Source: Paenimyroides tangerinum
GTDB taxonomy: Bacteria > Bacteroidota > Bacteroidia > Flavobacteriales > Flavobacteriaceae
Direction: 5' to 3'
NCBI RefSeq assembly: GCF_003865405.1
Contig: NZ_RQVQ01000012.1
Location: forward strand, 1 to 64,000
Length of the DNA: 64,000 nucleotides
Part shown: piece by piece, positions 34,420 to 43,899 of the stretch
How the letters are laid out: the number at the start of each line of letters is the position of its first letter
How positions within the stretch are numbered: the stretch's first letter is position 1
Position numbers and translations under genes: made by a program
Notes under the pieces: generated by a model
What the model saw: the letters and a program-made list of their open reading frames with translations, nothing else
What the model was told of the DNA's origin: nothing
Databases searched by the model: none

Positions 34420-36291
34420 TTATAAAATTTCTTTTAATTGATTCAATTTATCTTTCCAGATATTTAATTCATCTCTATGCTTATCGATGTTTTTATTAAT
34501 TTCCTTAATAAACGGATTATCAGATTTTGCATTTGAGAAAAATTGCATATTGTTTTCAAGTTGGAAAATTTCAGAAGTAACTTCTTCAATTTTGCGTTGA
34601 ACAAACGTAATTTCATTTTGAATTTTACGTTTATCTCCTGTTTCAACCATTTGCTCCAAACGATTGTTATATTTAACCAATTCAGTTTCTTTTTTAGAAA
34701 GACTTAATTTGTCAAATAAAGCATCTAAAATTTTATTGAATTTACCTTCAATATGTCTTCTAACTTGCGGAACAGGTCCAATAGCTTTCCAATTTTCAAT
34801 ATGAAGTTTAATTGCATCCAAATCTTCTTTATGATTTCCAACTAACTGAAAATCCTTAAGCTCTTCTAAATATGCCTTTTTCTTATCGAAATTTTCCATT
34901 TCTTCAGAAATGTTTTTGTTTCTATCTTTATGTAAACGATCAAAATAATGATTGCAAGCTTCTTTGAATTCTTTCCAAAGCTTGTCAGAATATTTTTTCG
35001 GAACGTGACCAACTTTCTTCCATTCTTCCTGAATTTGTTTCATTATTGGCGTTACTTGATCAAAATCATTGCTTGTGTTTAATGATTTAGCTTTTTCAAT
35101 TAATGCCATTTTCAAATTCAAATTATCTTGCTGATCGCGTTTGATATCTTTATAGAAAGCATTTTTTTGAACATTGAATAAACGAGTTGCTTCCTTAAAA
35201 GCATCCCAAGTTTGTTCGTTATGTTCTGCAGGAACTTTACCGGTTTTAAAGAATTTAGCTCTTAATTCTTCAACTTTTGAAATAGCATCCTGCCACTGAT
35301 TATGTGATTTTGAATCGTTTTTAGCTAAATCGTTAAGTTGAGCAATAAATTCAAGTTTAATGTTTAAATTTTGGTCTTCTCTAGAACGTAATTCAACATA
35401 AATTGCTTCACGACGATCATGTAATTGCTTTGTAATATCACTGAATTCGTTCCAAATAGTATCTCTATGTTCTTTTGAAACTGGTCCAATTTGTTCTTTC
35501 CAAATTCTGTGATAAATCTGTAATTCTTTAAACGCTTTGTGAATGTCGTTTTGTTCTAATAATTTTTTAGCAGATTCAATTAAATTTTGTTTTTTCTCTA
35601 AATTTTGTTTGAAATCCCAATCACGAGCTTCGCGATCTAAATGCAATTGGTCGTAAAAACGTTCCATGTGAAAATGATAATTATTCCAAACATGGTTATA
35701 ATTATCTCTTGGAATTGCACCAGCTTTTCCCCAACGTTCTCTGATGTTTTGGATATCTTTTAATGCTGTAGAAATATTTTCCGTATTATCAATCAAGTTT
35801 TTTAGTTCTTCAATTAAAGCTTTACGCGTAGCTAAATTGTTTTTTAAATTATCTTGAATTGATTGAAAATGTTTATTTCTTTTATTTCTATAAGTATTAA
35901 AAATAGAATCAAAATTATTTTTTACAACCGAATTATATTCGAAATCTAATATTGTATTTTCAGTATTTTCATCCAGAAAAGCTTGTTTTTTCTCTTCGAT
36001 GAAAATATAATATTTGTTTGAAAATGCTTTTTTAATTTGCTCAACGTGATCGCGAACAGTCATAACATTATAATTAGAAACTAAATTATCCAATTCAGTA
36101 ACTAATTCTTCCAGCGAAAGTGCTTCGTAATCTTTGGTAGGAATATCTACATTTTCTGAGCTTTCCTCATTTTCATGTTCTTCTGCGTTTGAAACATTGA
36201 TTGATTCAATTGCATCAAGATTTTGAACAATATTTTGTTCATTTTCACTTCCGTCTGTGTTTAACAGGTTATCATTTCTTTCTTCTAACAT
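34420..36291 (-). CDS. DUF349 repeat protein
   Basis: A 623-residue, highly charged, almost entirely helical protein. After an acidic N-terminus (residues 1-60, rich in Asn and Glu) come about five DUF349 repeats, seen as WxxxGxVPxxxxxxxWxxF units: RWGKAGAIPRDNYNHVWNNY, IWKEQIGPVSKEHRDTIW, FFKTGKVPAEHNEQTWDAF, EWKKVGHVPKKYSDKLWKEF and WKAIGPVPQVRRHIEGKF. The C-terminus is coiled coil. The family is widespread in Bacteroidota and has no assigned role. It follows aroE by 98 bp. Confidence 0.88.
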   Translation of the reverse strand: MLEERNDNLLNTDGSENEQNIVQNLDAIESINVSNAEEHENEESSENVDIPTKDYEALSLEELVTELDNLVSNYNVMTVRDHVEQIKKAFSNKYYIFIEEKKQAFLDENTENTILDFEYNSVVKNNFDSIFNTYRNKRNKHFQSIQDNLKNNLATRKALIEELKNLIDNTENISTALKDIQNIRERWGKAGAIPRDNYNHVWNNYHFHMERFYDQLHLDREARDWDFKQNLEKKQNLIESAKKLLEQNDIHKAFKELQIYHRIWKEQIGPVSKEHRDTIWNEFSDITKQLHDRREAIYVELRSREDQNLNIKLEFIAQLNDLAKNDSKSHNQWQDAISKVEELRAKFFKTGKVPAEHNEQTWDAFKEATRLFNVQKNAFYKDIKRDQQDNLNLKMALIEKAKSLNTSNDFDQVTPIMKQIQEEWKKVGHVPKKYSDKLWKEFKEACNHYFDRLHKDRNKNISEEMENFDKKKAYLEELKDFQLVGNHKEDLDAIKLHIENWKAIGPVPQVRRHIEGKFNKILDALFDKLSLSKKETELVKYNNRLEQMVETGDKRKIQNEITFVQRKIEEVTSEIFQLENNMQFFSNAKSDNPFIKEINKNIDKHRDELNIWKDKLNQLKEIL

Positions 36292-36389
36292 TATTTAAAT
36301 GCTTAAGTTTAACATTATTTTTTTGAAAGGTAATAAATCAATTTTTATTATCAAAGGAAACAAAGGATTTATGTTAAAATTTATTAAGA

Positions 36390-37118
36390 TTAACTGTTCC
36401 AAATTTCCCAAGCTTTCTCTGCTTGCAGAATTAACATTTGCAATCCGTTTATTGTAATTGCTTTATTTTCTTTAGCTTTTTGTAAGAACTTTGTTTCTTG
36501 TGGGTTATAAATCAAATCGAATGCAATATGATTTTCTGTAAAAAAAGAGTAGGGCAGGTTTGGACAATTTTCAACATCCGGAAAAGTTCCAATTGGTGTA
36601 GTATTTATAATAATTTTTGCTACTTCAAATTCTTTTTTAGACAAATCTTCGTACGAAATTTCATTCGATTTCGGATTTCTTGATACAAATTGGTAGTCAA
36701 TTTTTAATTTCTTTAAAGCAAAAGCAACCGCTTTACTAGCTCCGCCTGTTCCCAAAATCAAAGCTTTTGTATGATGCGATTTCAAATGTGGTATTAATGA
36801 CTCATAAAAACCATAAAAATCGGTATTAAATCCTTCTAGGCTTCCGTCTTTATGAACTTTAATCGTATTTACTGCTCCAATTTCTTGTGCATCTTGATTT
36901 AAATTATCCAAAAAAGGAATAATTGTTTCTTTGTATGGAATCGTTACGTTATAACCTTGATTTTGATTTTCGAAAACGAACAAGATTTCTTTAATATCTT
37001 TAATATCGAAATTCACATATTCGCAATCAACAATCTTTTCAGACTCAAATTTCTGTTTGAAATAATTTCTCGAAAATGAATAATCGATATTTTTGCCAAT
37101 TAATCCGTATGTTTTCAT
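36390..37118 (-). CDS. aroE: Shikimate 5-dehydrogenase
   Basis: A 242-residue AroE, which reduces 3-dehydroshikimate to shikimate with NADPH in aromatic amino acid synthesis. Substrate loop YNVTIPYKE with the catalytic Lys63, GAVNT (81-85), GFNTDFYGF with Asp100, and NADP-binding LGTGGASKAVAFAL (122-135) with the downstream SRN cofactor-selecting motif. The family is usually 260-290 residues; this one is short but complete. The N-terminal substrate motif reads SFSRNYF rather than the common SLSPxxHN. Confidence 0.93.
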   Translation of the reverse strand: MKTYGLIGKNIDYSFSRNYFKQKFESEKIVDCEYVNFDIKDIKEILFVFENQNQGYNVTIPYKETIIPFLDNLNQDAQEIGAVNTIKVHKDGSLEGFNTDFYGFYESLIPHLKSHHTKALILGTGGASKAVAFALKKLKIDYQFVSRNPKSNEISYEDLSKKEFEVAKIIINTTPIGTFPDVENCPNLPYSFFTENHIAFDLIYNPQETKFLQKAKENKAITINGLQMLILQAEKAWEIWNS

Positions 37119-37128
37119 CTTTAATTAG

Positions 37129-37159
37129 AAATGGTTATACCTTTTTCGTATAACCATTT
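37129..37159 (-). terminator. Hairpin between the TPR and aroE genes
   Basis: 12-bp perfect stem (AAATGGTTATAC and complement) with a 7-base loop in the 43-bp gap. The T-tract is weak, so termination may be partial. Confidence 0.6.
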
Positions 37160-37161
37160 AT

Positions 37162-38556
37162 TTAGTTTTTATGTTTTTGAATGTGTTCTTGTATCAAAGG
37201 ATTTGCCCAAACGCTAGGGAAATTTTCTTCAAGAATTGTGTGATTTTTAAAGTTTAAATGTAAAGCATTCGTTAAATGATAAAATGCCTTTTCAGTTTGT
37301 TCTTCAATAAAATATAATCCACCTAAACGATATTCGATTTCAAACTCATCATTATGAATTTCAGAAGCTTCTAAAAGTTTTTGAATCGCACCTTCAAATT
37401 CGCCTAAAAATTGCAAAGTATCTGCCCAATATAACCAAGTATCTAAAAACAAATCTCCTAATTCAACAGCTTTTGAATAACCAAGAGCAGCTTCTTCAAA
37501 GAAATTTAATTCTTTATTGATTACAGCAAATCTTCTCCAATATAATTTGTTTTGATCATCAATTCCTAAAGCTTTGTTTACATAAAATAAGGCTTTCTGG
37601 AAATTCCCTAATTTGATGTAGAAATCAGTTATTGCAATCCAACCTTTATCTAAAAGTGGATCTTCATGAACCGTTTTTAAATAATATTTCAATGCTTTTT
37701 GATTTTGATTCAAAGCTTCATAACAGGTTCCAATTCTTAAGAAAACGTAAGATGAAGCATCATCAATTTCAAGTGTTGTATTGTAACTATCAATCGCTTT
37801 TTTATATTCTTTTAAACTTTCATAAGCTTTTCCTTTTTCAAGATGAGCTCCAATAAAATGTTCGTCAATAATCGTAGCAAAATCAAACGCTTGAACTGCC
37901 TTTTGATAATCCTTTACGTTCATATGTTGACGTCCTAATTGATGCCAAGCGACCTCACTATAAGGTTGTTGGTCTATGAATTCGTTTAAGAATTTAATAG
38001 CTTGAGTGGGTTGATCTAAAAAGTCATAGCAATAAACGATGTTGTATAAAGCACTTTGATCTTCATCATCATTTTCTAAGCACTTAATAAAATAATATTT
38101 AGCATTTTCCAATTCATCGATGTACAAATATTCCATTCCGATTAATGAATAAACATCGGCTAAATCATCTGTTAATCCTAAAGCAATATTCAGTGTATCG
38201 ATTGCCTTTTTATGTTCTCCTTTTTTTGAATAAATACTCGCATGTTGAATGTATGCTTCTTCATTCTTTGGGTCTATTCTATAGATTTCTTGGATTAGTT
38301 TTTCTGCAGCATCTAGTTTGTCATTAAACACCAACATTTCTATTTGAACTAATTTTAATCCAATAGAATTTGGATGTTGTTCCAAAGCTAATTTCAATGC
38401 TTTCTTAGCTAAATTTAATTTGCCAGAATCCATATAATGCAAGATGATATTCTCAAATTCTTCCGAATCGAAAAATAACACTTTATTGGTTTTTAACATG
38501 GATTCAAATTTAGATAAGGATAAACCTAAATTTTCATCTTCGTCATTCATGAACAT
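37162..38556 (-). CDS. Tetratricopeptide repeat protein
   Basis: A 464-residue soluble protein made of about twelve TPR units over nearly its whole length, for example AYIQHASIYSKKGEHKKAID, ALYNIVYCYDFLDQPTQAIK and AWHQLGRQHMNVKDYQKAVQ. No signal peptide or enzymatic domain; it should act as a protein-binding scaffold. A hairpin and 43 bp separate it from aroE, so partial co-transcription with aroE is likely. Two ATG codons (38556 and 38550) could be the start. Confidence 0.9.
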   Translation of the reverse strand: MFMNDEDENLGLSLSKFESMLKTNKVLFFDSEEFENIILHYMDSGKLNLAKKALKLALEQHPNSIGLKLVQIEMLVFNDKLDAAEKLIQEIYRIDPKNEEAYIQHASIYSKKGEHKKAIDTLNIALGLTDDLADVYSLIGMEYLYIDELENAKYYFIKCLENDDEDQSALYNIVYCYDFLDQPTQAIKFLNEFIDQQPYSEVAWHQLGRQHMNVKDYQKAVQAFDFATIIDEHFIGAHLEKGKAYESLKEYKKAIDSYNTTLEIDDASSYVFLRIGTCYEALNQNQKALKYYLKTVHEDPLLDKGWIAITDFYIKLGNFQKALFYVNKALGIDDQNKLYWRRFAVINKELNFFEEAALGYSKAVELGDLFLDTWLYWADTLQFLGEFEGAIQKLLEASEIHNDEFEIEYRLGGLYFIEEQTEKAFYHLTNALHLNFKNHTILEENFPSVWANPLIQEHIQKHKN

Positions 38557-38645
38557 ATTTCCTTTTTTAGCTTTTAATAAATTTATGAATTAACTAAGCA
38601 AATGTTTACTAAAAAAAACATAATTATAAACAAAATAATCAACAA

Positions 38646-39839
38646 TTATTCGTTGTTTTCTTGTTGTATTTCGTTTAATGCTTCGATTATGATTTCACAA
38701 CCGATTTTAATTTCATCTTCGCTTATTGTTAATGGAGGTGTGATGCGAATGGCTTTACCTTCGAACATCAACCAAAATAAAATCAAGCCTTTTTCTTTAC
38801 ATTTTAAAATCACTTGATTGGTTATTTCATCCGATGGTGTCATCGCTGCTAACATCAAACCTAAACCGTGAATACCAGTAATTAATGGGTGAACCAAATA
38901 CTTACGGAATAATTGTTCTTTTATCAAAGTCTGTTCCATTAAATCGGTTTCTAGCAATTCTTTTAAAGTAGTTAAACTTGCGGCAGCAATTACAGGATGT
39001 CCACCAAAAGTTGTAATGTGTCCACATTTTGGGTCGTGAGCTAACAAATCCATATGTTTTTCATTTGCAGTAAAAGCGCCAACTGGCATTCCACTTGCCA
39101 TTCCTTTTCCCATTACCAAAATATCCGGCACCATTTCATAGTTTTGAAATCCGAATAATTTTCCCGTTCTACCAAATCCTGGTTGAATTTCGTCTAAGAT
39201 TAACATAGTACCTGTTTCGTCACATTTTGCACGAACTTTCTTTAAGAAATCGTTTTTAGGTGTTATAAAACCAGCACTTCCTTGAATGGTTTCTAAAATA
39301 ATTCCAGCTGTTTTAGTTGTGATTTTATCTAAATCTGCTTCGTTATTAAACGTAATAAAATCTACATTCGGTAACAACGGACGAAATGCACCTTTGCGTT
39401 CTTCGTTTCCTAAAACGCTCATTGAACCTTGTGTGTTTCCGTGATATGCGTTTACGCAAGAAATAATTTGACTACGTCCAGTAACGCGTTTTGCTAATTT
39501 CATCGCGCCTTCAACTGCTTCAGTTCCTGAGTTTACTAAATACGTTTTGTTTAATGAACTTGGTAAATTTTCTGCCAATAGTTTACAAAACTCAACGGCT
39601 GGTTTTTGGATGTATTCTCCATAAACCATAACGTGCATATATTTATTCAATTGTTCCGTAATAGCAGCTAATACTTTGGGATTGCTGTGTCCTAAGGTAC
39701 AAGCAGAAACTCCAGCTACAAAATCTAAATGTTTTTTGCCGTCTGTGCTGTAAATATAACTTCCGTTTGCGTGAGAAATTTCAACTTCTAACGGATATAA
39801 TGTGGTTTGAGCTTGATATTTAAAAAAATCTTGCTTCAT
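38646..39839 (-). CDS. Class III PLP-dependent aminotransferase
   Basis: A 397-residue enzyme of the acetylornithine/ornithine aminotransferase group. LVNSGTEAVEGAMKLA (101-116) binds the PLP phosphate, ILDEIQPGFGRTG (214-226) holds the pyridine-contacting Asp, and MGKGMASGMPVGAF places the PLP lysine at Lys245. FVAGVSACTLGHSNP (40-54) is the usual N-terminal substrate region. I start at ATG 39839, 4 bp after the OstA-like gene's stop. An in-frame upstream start would overlap that gene by over 120 bp. The exact amino donor is unclear. Confidence 0.92.
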   Translation of the reverse strand: MKQDFFKYQAQTTLYPLEVEISHANGSYIYSTDGKKHLDFVAGVSACTLGHSNPKVLAAITEQLNKYMHVMVYGEYIQKPAVEFCKLLAENLPSSLNKTYLVNSGTEAVEGAMKLAKRVTGRSQIISCVNAYHGNTQGSMSVLGNEERKGAFRPLLPNVDFITFNNEADLDKITTKTAGIILETIQGSAGFITPKNDFLKKVRAKCDETGTMLILDEIQPGFGRTGKLFGFQNYEMVPDILVMGKGMASGMPVGAFTANEKHMDLLAHDPKCGHITTFGGHPVIAAASLTTLKELLETDLMEQTLIKEQLFRKYLVHPLITGIHGLGLMLAAMTPSDEITNQVILKCKEKGLILFWLMFEGKAIRITPPLTISEDEIKIGCEIIIEALNEIQQENNE

Positions 39840-39843
39840 TTGA

Positions 39844-41520
39844 TTACTTAATTTTTTGTATTTTATTTTTAACACCTTTCGATTTGAAATTCTTTGTTTC
39901 TTTCTGAATTTCAATCGGTTTTTCTGCTGTTTCTTGTTGAATTTCTGCCTTTTCTTGTATGGCAACTTCAGCTTCGAGTTCGTCTGGAGGGAAAATTTCT
40001 TCGGCAGAATTTATTTTTTCATTACCTCGCCAATTAAATCCTCGGAGTTTTCGAATACTTTCAGGAAACTCATCAGGTGGGTAAGTCATCGCTTCGGGAT
40101 TAACAAAACGTGTTGCTGTTGTAATTTTGTTATCTTCTAATTCTAAATGAATTTTACTGCAAATTCCTTTATCAATTCCAGTTAAAACATCATCTTCATC
40201 ATATAAATAATAAATCATTTCAGAGTTTTGAATCAAATCAATTTCTGAAATCTTATTATCTCTAAATTTTCCAAATAGATTGATTCCTTTTGCTTGATTG
40301 TATCCCGTTCCTAATGTATCTCGTTCAATGACAAACGCATCAGTTAAAACTTTCAACGAATCTAATTTTTCTGTAATTGGATTGTTTAATATTTGGATTA
40401 ATTTTCCGGTGATTTGACTTTCTCCTTTAAAAATAACTGGATTTCCAAAAAGTTCAGTTAATCCAATTTTTTGTGTCATGTGTAAAGAATCTCCTTTTGC
40501 ACTCATATCTGGAGTTCTAAACATTCTAGCGTTTTTAAATCCACTGATTTGACGTTCTTTATCTGGTCCTGTGATTATAATATTTTTGGCATAGAAATAA
40601 ACCGAATCTGTTTCTACCAAACTTTTTACTAAAGGTTTTTTTGTTATGTAAATCGAGTCTTTTGCTTGATAAACTTCAGCAAAATGACTAGTCATAATCA
40701 TTTTGTTTTTCGGATCAGTTACCTTAACATTATTGATTAATTTCGAATATGATTTTTTTTGATCGTAATAGATTTCGTCTCCTTCAATTCGTTTTTCATC
40801 ATGAAGAATGTATGAATTTTTAATCAATTTTCCTACATCATTTTGTGTGTCATAAAATCCATTTTCGGTATAAATAAAATCTTCTTTACTTGTAATGGTT
40901 GAAGGTCCAAATAAATAAGCATGTCCAGAAACTTCATAAAAATCTAAATGATTTGTTTCGATTACATTTTCTGGATTTGTTAAAACGACTTTTTCTCGAA
41001 ATTCATAGCGTTGATCTGCTGTAAAATATTTTCCAACTTTACTTTTCAACGTGTTGGTTTTATTTACAATTGTAGCATGATCATTGTAATACGCAACCCC
41101 GTTTATTTTATCATAATAAACAGTTTCAGAAGTCAAAGAAGATTCTGGAGAACGCATTACAACATTTCCTTGAGCATAAGCAATACCATCTTTTCCGTTA
41201 TATTCTGCATATTTACTATCTAATGAAAGTGTATCATTCTGAATCAAATGTACATTTCCAAAAAGTTTAATATAATTTTCAGCCTGAAAAAGATAGGCTT
41301 TATTACAAAAAATATACATGCTATCGTGCTGTGCTTCTATATTTCCGGTCAAAATAATTGCTCCTGGAATTTCGTTTTGATCCGCATTTGTAAAATCAGC
41401 ATGAATGATTTCAATTTTACTTCCTTTATTAGCAGGAGTTTGATTCTGAGCGAATAAAGAAGTAAATCCGCTAAATAAGAAAAATATATAAGCTAAAAAT
41501 AGTTTTTTCAATGTTGTCAA
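39844..41520 (-). CDS. OstA/LptA-like protein
   Basis: A 558-residue exported protein with signal peptide (cleavage near SLFAQ, residue 25). The body is a series of beta strands with OstA-type repeats (GAIILTGNIEAQHDSMYIFC, AQGNVVMRSPESSL, YIKLFGNVHLIQND), as in LptA and the N-terminal part of LptD. It is likely a periplasmic component of lipopolysaccharide transport in this phylum, where such long OstA-like proteins are common. The C-terminal 60 residues are Glu/Lys-rich and look disordered. It is 4 bp upstream of the aminotransferase gene. Confidence 0.85.
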   Translation of the reverse strand: MTTLKKLFLAYIFFLFSGFTSLFAQNQTPANKGSKIEIIHADFTNADQNEIPGAIILTGNIEAQHDSMYIFCNKAYLFQAENYIKLFGNVHLIQNDTLSLDSKYAEYNGKDGIAYAQGNVVMRSPESSLTSETVYYDKINGVAYYNDHATIVNKTNTLKSKVGKYFTADQRYEFREKVVLTNPENVIETNHLDFYEVSGHAYLFGPSTITSKEDFIYTENGFYDTQNDVGKLIKNSYILHDEKRIEGDEIYYDQKKSYSKLINNVKVTDPKNKMIMTSHFAEVYQAKDSIYITKKPLVKSLVETDSVYFYAKNIIITGPDKERQISGFKNARMFRTPDMSAKGDSLHMTQKIGLTELFGNPVIFKGESQITGKLIQILNNPITEKLDSLKVLTDAFVIERDTLGTGYNQAKGINLFGKFRDNKISEIDLIQNSEMIYYLYDEDDVLTGIDKGICSKIHLELEDNKITTATRFVNPEAMTYPPDEFPESIRKLRGFNWRGNEKINSAEEIFPPDELEAEVAIQEKAEIQQETAEKPIEIQKETKNFKSKGVKNKIQKIK

Positions 41521-41608
41521 AATTTCTTCAAAATTACAGAAAAAAAACGGGATTAAATTTTCATTGTGAAGAATTTATACACAAAAATAGAAGTTGGATT
41601 TCTAATTA

Positions 41609-42379
41609 TTAAAATGTTTGATAAATGTCGTAAGCAAAACGTAAAATTGATAAGAAAATCACGAATATTAAAAATTTTCTAACAATAGTATTTCCTTTTT
41701 TAATTGCGAATTTTGAACCTAAATAACCACCAAGTCCGTTTGAAATTGCCATTGGAATTGCAATTGCCCAAATCACTTTTCCTTTTATTAAAAAAAGACA
41801 AATCGAACCGAAATTGGTAGCTAAATTCACCAATTTTGCATGTGTGTTTGCGCTTAAAAAATCCATTTTTAAGAAAGTTACAAAACAAATCATAAAAAAA
41901 GTTCCAGTTCCTGGACCTATAAAGCCATCATACAATCCAACAATAATACTGATAAGAACAGCATAAATGAGTAATTTCTTTTTGTTTATGGTTTTTGCAG
42001 TTGCCATTCCGAAATCTTTTTTTAGAAGTGTAAAAATTCCCATTCCTATTAATATAACAAGTAATAATGGTTTCATGAAATCATTATTTACAATCGTTAA
42101 AAAATAGGATCCGATATAAGCAGAAAAAAAAGCTAAACTCGCCATTAACGTAAATAATTTCCAATGAATTTTTACTTTTTTGATGTATTGAGTTAAAGCG
42201 ACAGAAGTTCCAAAAAATGCGGGAATTTTTAAACTCCCAACAACCGTAGCAACTGGTATTTGTGGTAATATGGTTAGAGTTAATGGTGTTTGAATTAATC
42301 CGCCACCGCCAACTATCGAATCTACAAATCCTGCAATAAATGCAATCAAGCACAAAAGTGCTATTATTTCAAATGTCAT
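41609..42379 (-). CDS. TSUP-family (TauE/SafE) transporter
   Basis: A 256-residue inner-membrane protein with eight predicted helices and the family hallmark FVDSIVGGGGLIQTPLTL (about 18-35), repeated in the second half as YDGFIGPGTGTFFMI (about 150-164). TSUP proteins move sulfur-containing or organic anions. Substrate not readable. Transcribed alone, divergent from the lipoprotein gene at 42483. Confidence 0.9.
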   Translation of the reverse strand: MTFEIIALLCLIAFIAGFVDSIVGGGGLIQTPLTLTILPQIPVATVVGSLKIPAFFGTSVALTQYIKKVKIHWKLFTLMASLAFFSAYIGSYFLTIVNNDFMKPLLLVILIGMGIFTLLKKDFGMATAKTINKKKLLIYAVLISIIVGLYDGFIGPGTGTFFMICFVTFLKMDFLSANTHAKLVNLATNFGSICLFLIKGKVIWAIAIPMAISNGLGGYLGSKFAIKKGNTIVRKFLIFVIFLSILRFAYDIYQTF

Positions 42380-42482
42380 GATATTAAAAATGCAAATTTA
42401 CTGCAACATCTTGATTTTCTTTTGGGTTTATGGTTAAAGTTTATTCTTATTTTGTATTTTAGTTTTTTAAATCAAATTAAAT

Positions 42483-43250
42483 ATGAACTTATTAAAAGCT
42501 GTATATAGTTTTGTTGCTTTAGGATTATTATTTTCTTGTTCGGATGAGATTTCTGAACCTAATGTTGATAATCATCAATCTATTTTTTTAAAGAAAACAA
42601 ATTCTCAATGGAACGAAAATGATTTGTATCAAGTGAAATCGTATCAAATTAGAAATTTAAAAAAAATAGAACATTCAAACTCTTTTAAATTAGAAGAAGG
42701 TTTGTTAATTGAAGCTATTTCAGAAAAGGAATATGAAAGCGCAAATCAGAATAAATACAGACATTATTTAAAAGATACTTTGGCTTTGGTTAAAATCAAT
42801 AAATCGATTCATATCGAAAAGACAGTTTTAACAGATAAATTTTCTAAAAATGGAAGTTCTGAATTTTATAATTATTTGGGATATTTTCCAATTTTAAATC
42901 AGTATTTGGTTCGAGGTGAATATTTAGATAGTTTGGATTATAAAATGATTGATAAAAATTCTGGACAAATCAAGCAGTCTTTGGTTAGCTATCCAATTAT
43001 TTCTCAAAATGCCAATTTTATTACGGTTTGTAAAACAAATGAATTTGAAAATCTAACCTATTTTGAAATTTACAATTATGAAAATGGTTTATATAAAAAT
43101 GCTTTCAGGGCAATTTTTACAAATTGGCGTGTAGTTGATTTCGAACAACATGCTTTTTGGAGTAAAGATGGCATTTTTTATTTAAAAGTTGACCGAATGA
43201 ATAACGAAGAATCAAGTGAAGAAACGTTTTTGAAAATCACATTGAATTAA
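42483..43250 (+). CDS. Lipoprotein of unknown function
   Basis: A 255-residue lipoprotein: lipobox LLFSC (Cys19) followed by SDEISE, an acidic surface-export-like stretch. The rest is beta-rich and Lys/Asn-rich with no recognised domain. It is 12 bp upstream of a second lipoprotein gene, so the two are co-transcribed. Both may form one cell-surface unit; this is inferred from their arrangement. Confidence 0.72.
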   Translation: MNLLKAVYSFVALGLLFSCSDEISEPNVDNHQSIFLKKTNSQWNENDLYQVKSYQIRNLKKIEHSNSFKLEEGLLIEAISEKEYESANQNKYRHYLKDTLALVKINKSIHIEKTVLTDKFSKNGSSEFYNYLGYFPILNQYLVRGEYLDSLDYKMIDKNSGQIKQSLVSYPIISQNANFITVCKTNEFENLTYFEIYNYENGLYKNAFRAIFTNWRVVDFEQHAFWSKDGIFYLKVDRMNNEESSEETFLKITLN

Positions 43251-43262
43251 AAATTTAGAAAA

Positions 43263-43661
43263 ATGAAAAAAGTACAATTTTTTAGTTTGTTTATAAGTTT
43301 GATATTATTGAGTTGCAGTAATTCAAATGATGAAGCAGAAAATTGTTTGGACTACAAACATGCTTTTATTACAGCTGTAAATGTAGAACCAATGACAGTT
43401 AATATGAATGAAGATTTACCTATTGATTTATCTTATTTTATAGAAAATTCATGTGGTTCATTTTACACTTTCGATGTGAATCGAAATAATAAAACTTACG
43501 AAATAAAAGTAAAAGCTAAGTACGAAGGTTGTCAATGTAACGAAATTGCAGGAAACCTTGAAACGACTTATCATTTTAGATCGCCTGAGTCGGGAATTTA
43601 TACTTTAAATTTTTATACATCAGCTTCTGAATTTGTGACCAAAGTAGTTTATGTGGAATAA
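43263..43661 (+). CDS. Small lipoprotein with paired cysteines
   Basis: A 132-residue lipoprotein: lipobox LLSC (Cys18), then SNSNDEAEN. The mature part is a single beta-sandwich-sized domain with Cys in NSCGSFY and a CQC pair in YEGCQCNEI, plausible disulfides. No family recognised. Second gene of the two-lipoprotein unit starting at 42483. Confidence 0.7.
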   Translation: MKKVQFFSLFISLILLSCSNSNDEAENCLDYKHAFITAVNVEPMTVNMNEDLPIDLSYFIENSCGSFYTFDVNRNNKTYEIKVKAKYEGCQCNEIAGNLETTYHFRSPESGIYTLNFYTSASEFVTKVVYVE

Positions 43662-43722
43662 AAATCTATTCAGATTTATTCAGGTTTAATAAATTTACTA
43701 AATTTGATAAAAATTATATAAA

Positions 43723-43866
43723 ATGGAGTTTGTATTTTTAACCATGGCAATTATTGTAATTGGTATGTATGCTTATAGAGCGATGACACGTAAGAAAAAG
43801 GAAAGAGAATATTTTCCGGATGATTTTAACCCAGACGGTTCTGAAAAAACGTATAAAAAGAAATAA
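43723..43866 (+). CDS. 47-residue single-span membrane protein
   Basis: A small open frame: residues 3-20 are a hydrophobic helix (FVFLTMAIIVIGMYAYRA), followed by a basic patch TRKKKERE and an acidic/polar tail YFPDDFNPDGSEKTYKKK. The N-out or N-in helix plus basic flank suggests a membrane-anchored peptide with a cytoplasmic tail. It is 61 bp after the second lipoprotein gene and directly followed by a terminator whose stem begins at the base after the stop codon, which supports it as a real gene. Confidence 0.7.
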   Translation: MEFVFLTMAIIVIGMYAYRAMTRKKKEREYFPDDFNPDGSEKTYKKK

Positions 43867-43893
43867 CTATCTCAAATCTGAGATAGTTTTTTT
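43867..43893 (+). terminator. Terminator after the small membrane protein
   Basis: 8-bp stem CTATCTCA/TGAGATAG with an AATC loop and seven T. Confidence 0.9.
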
Positions 43894-43899
43894 ATGAGT

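Noticed and set aside
39840-39965. Upstream extension of the class III aminotransferase.
   Set aside because: It would overlap the OstA-like gene by over 120 bp and encodes only Lys/Gln/Arg-rich sequence in its shadow.
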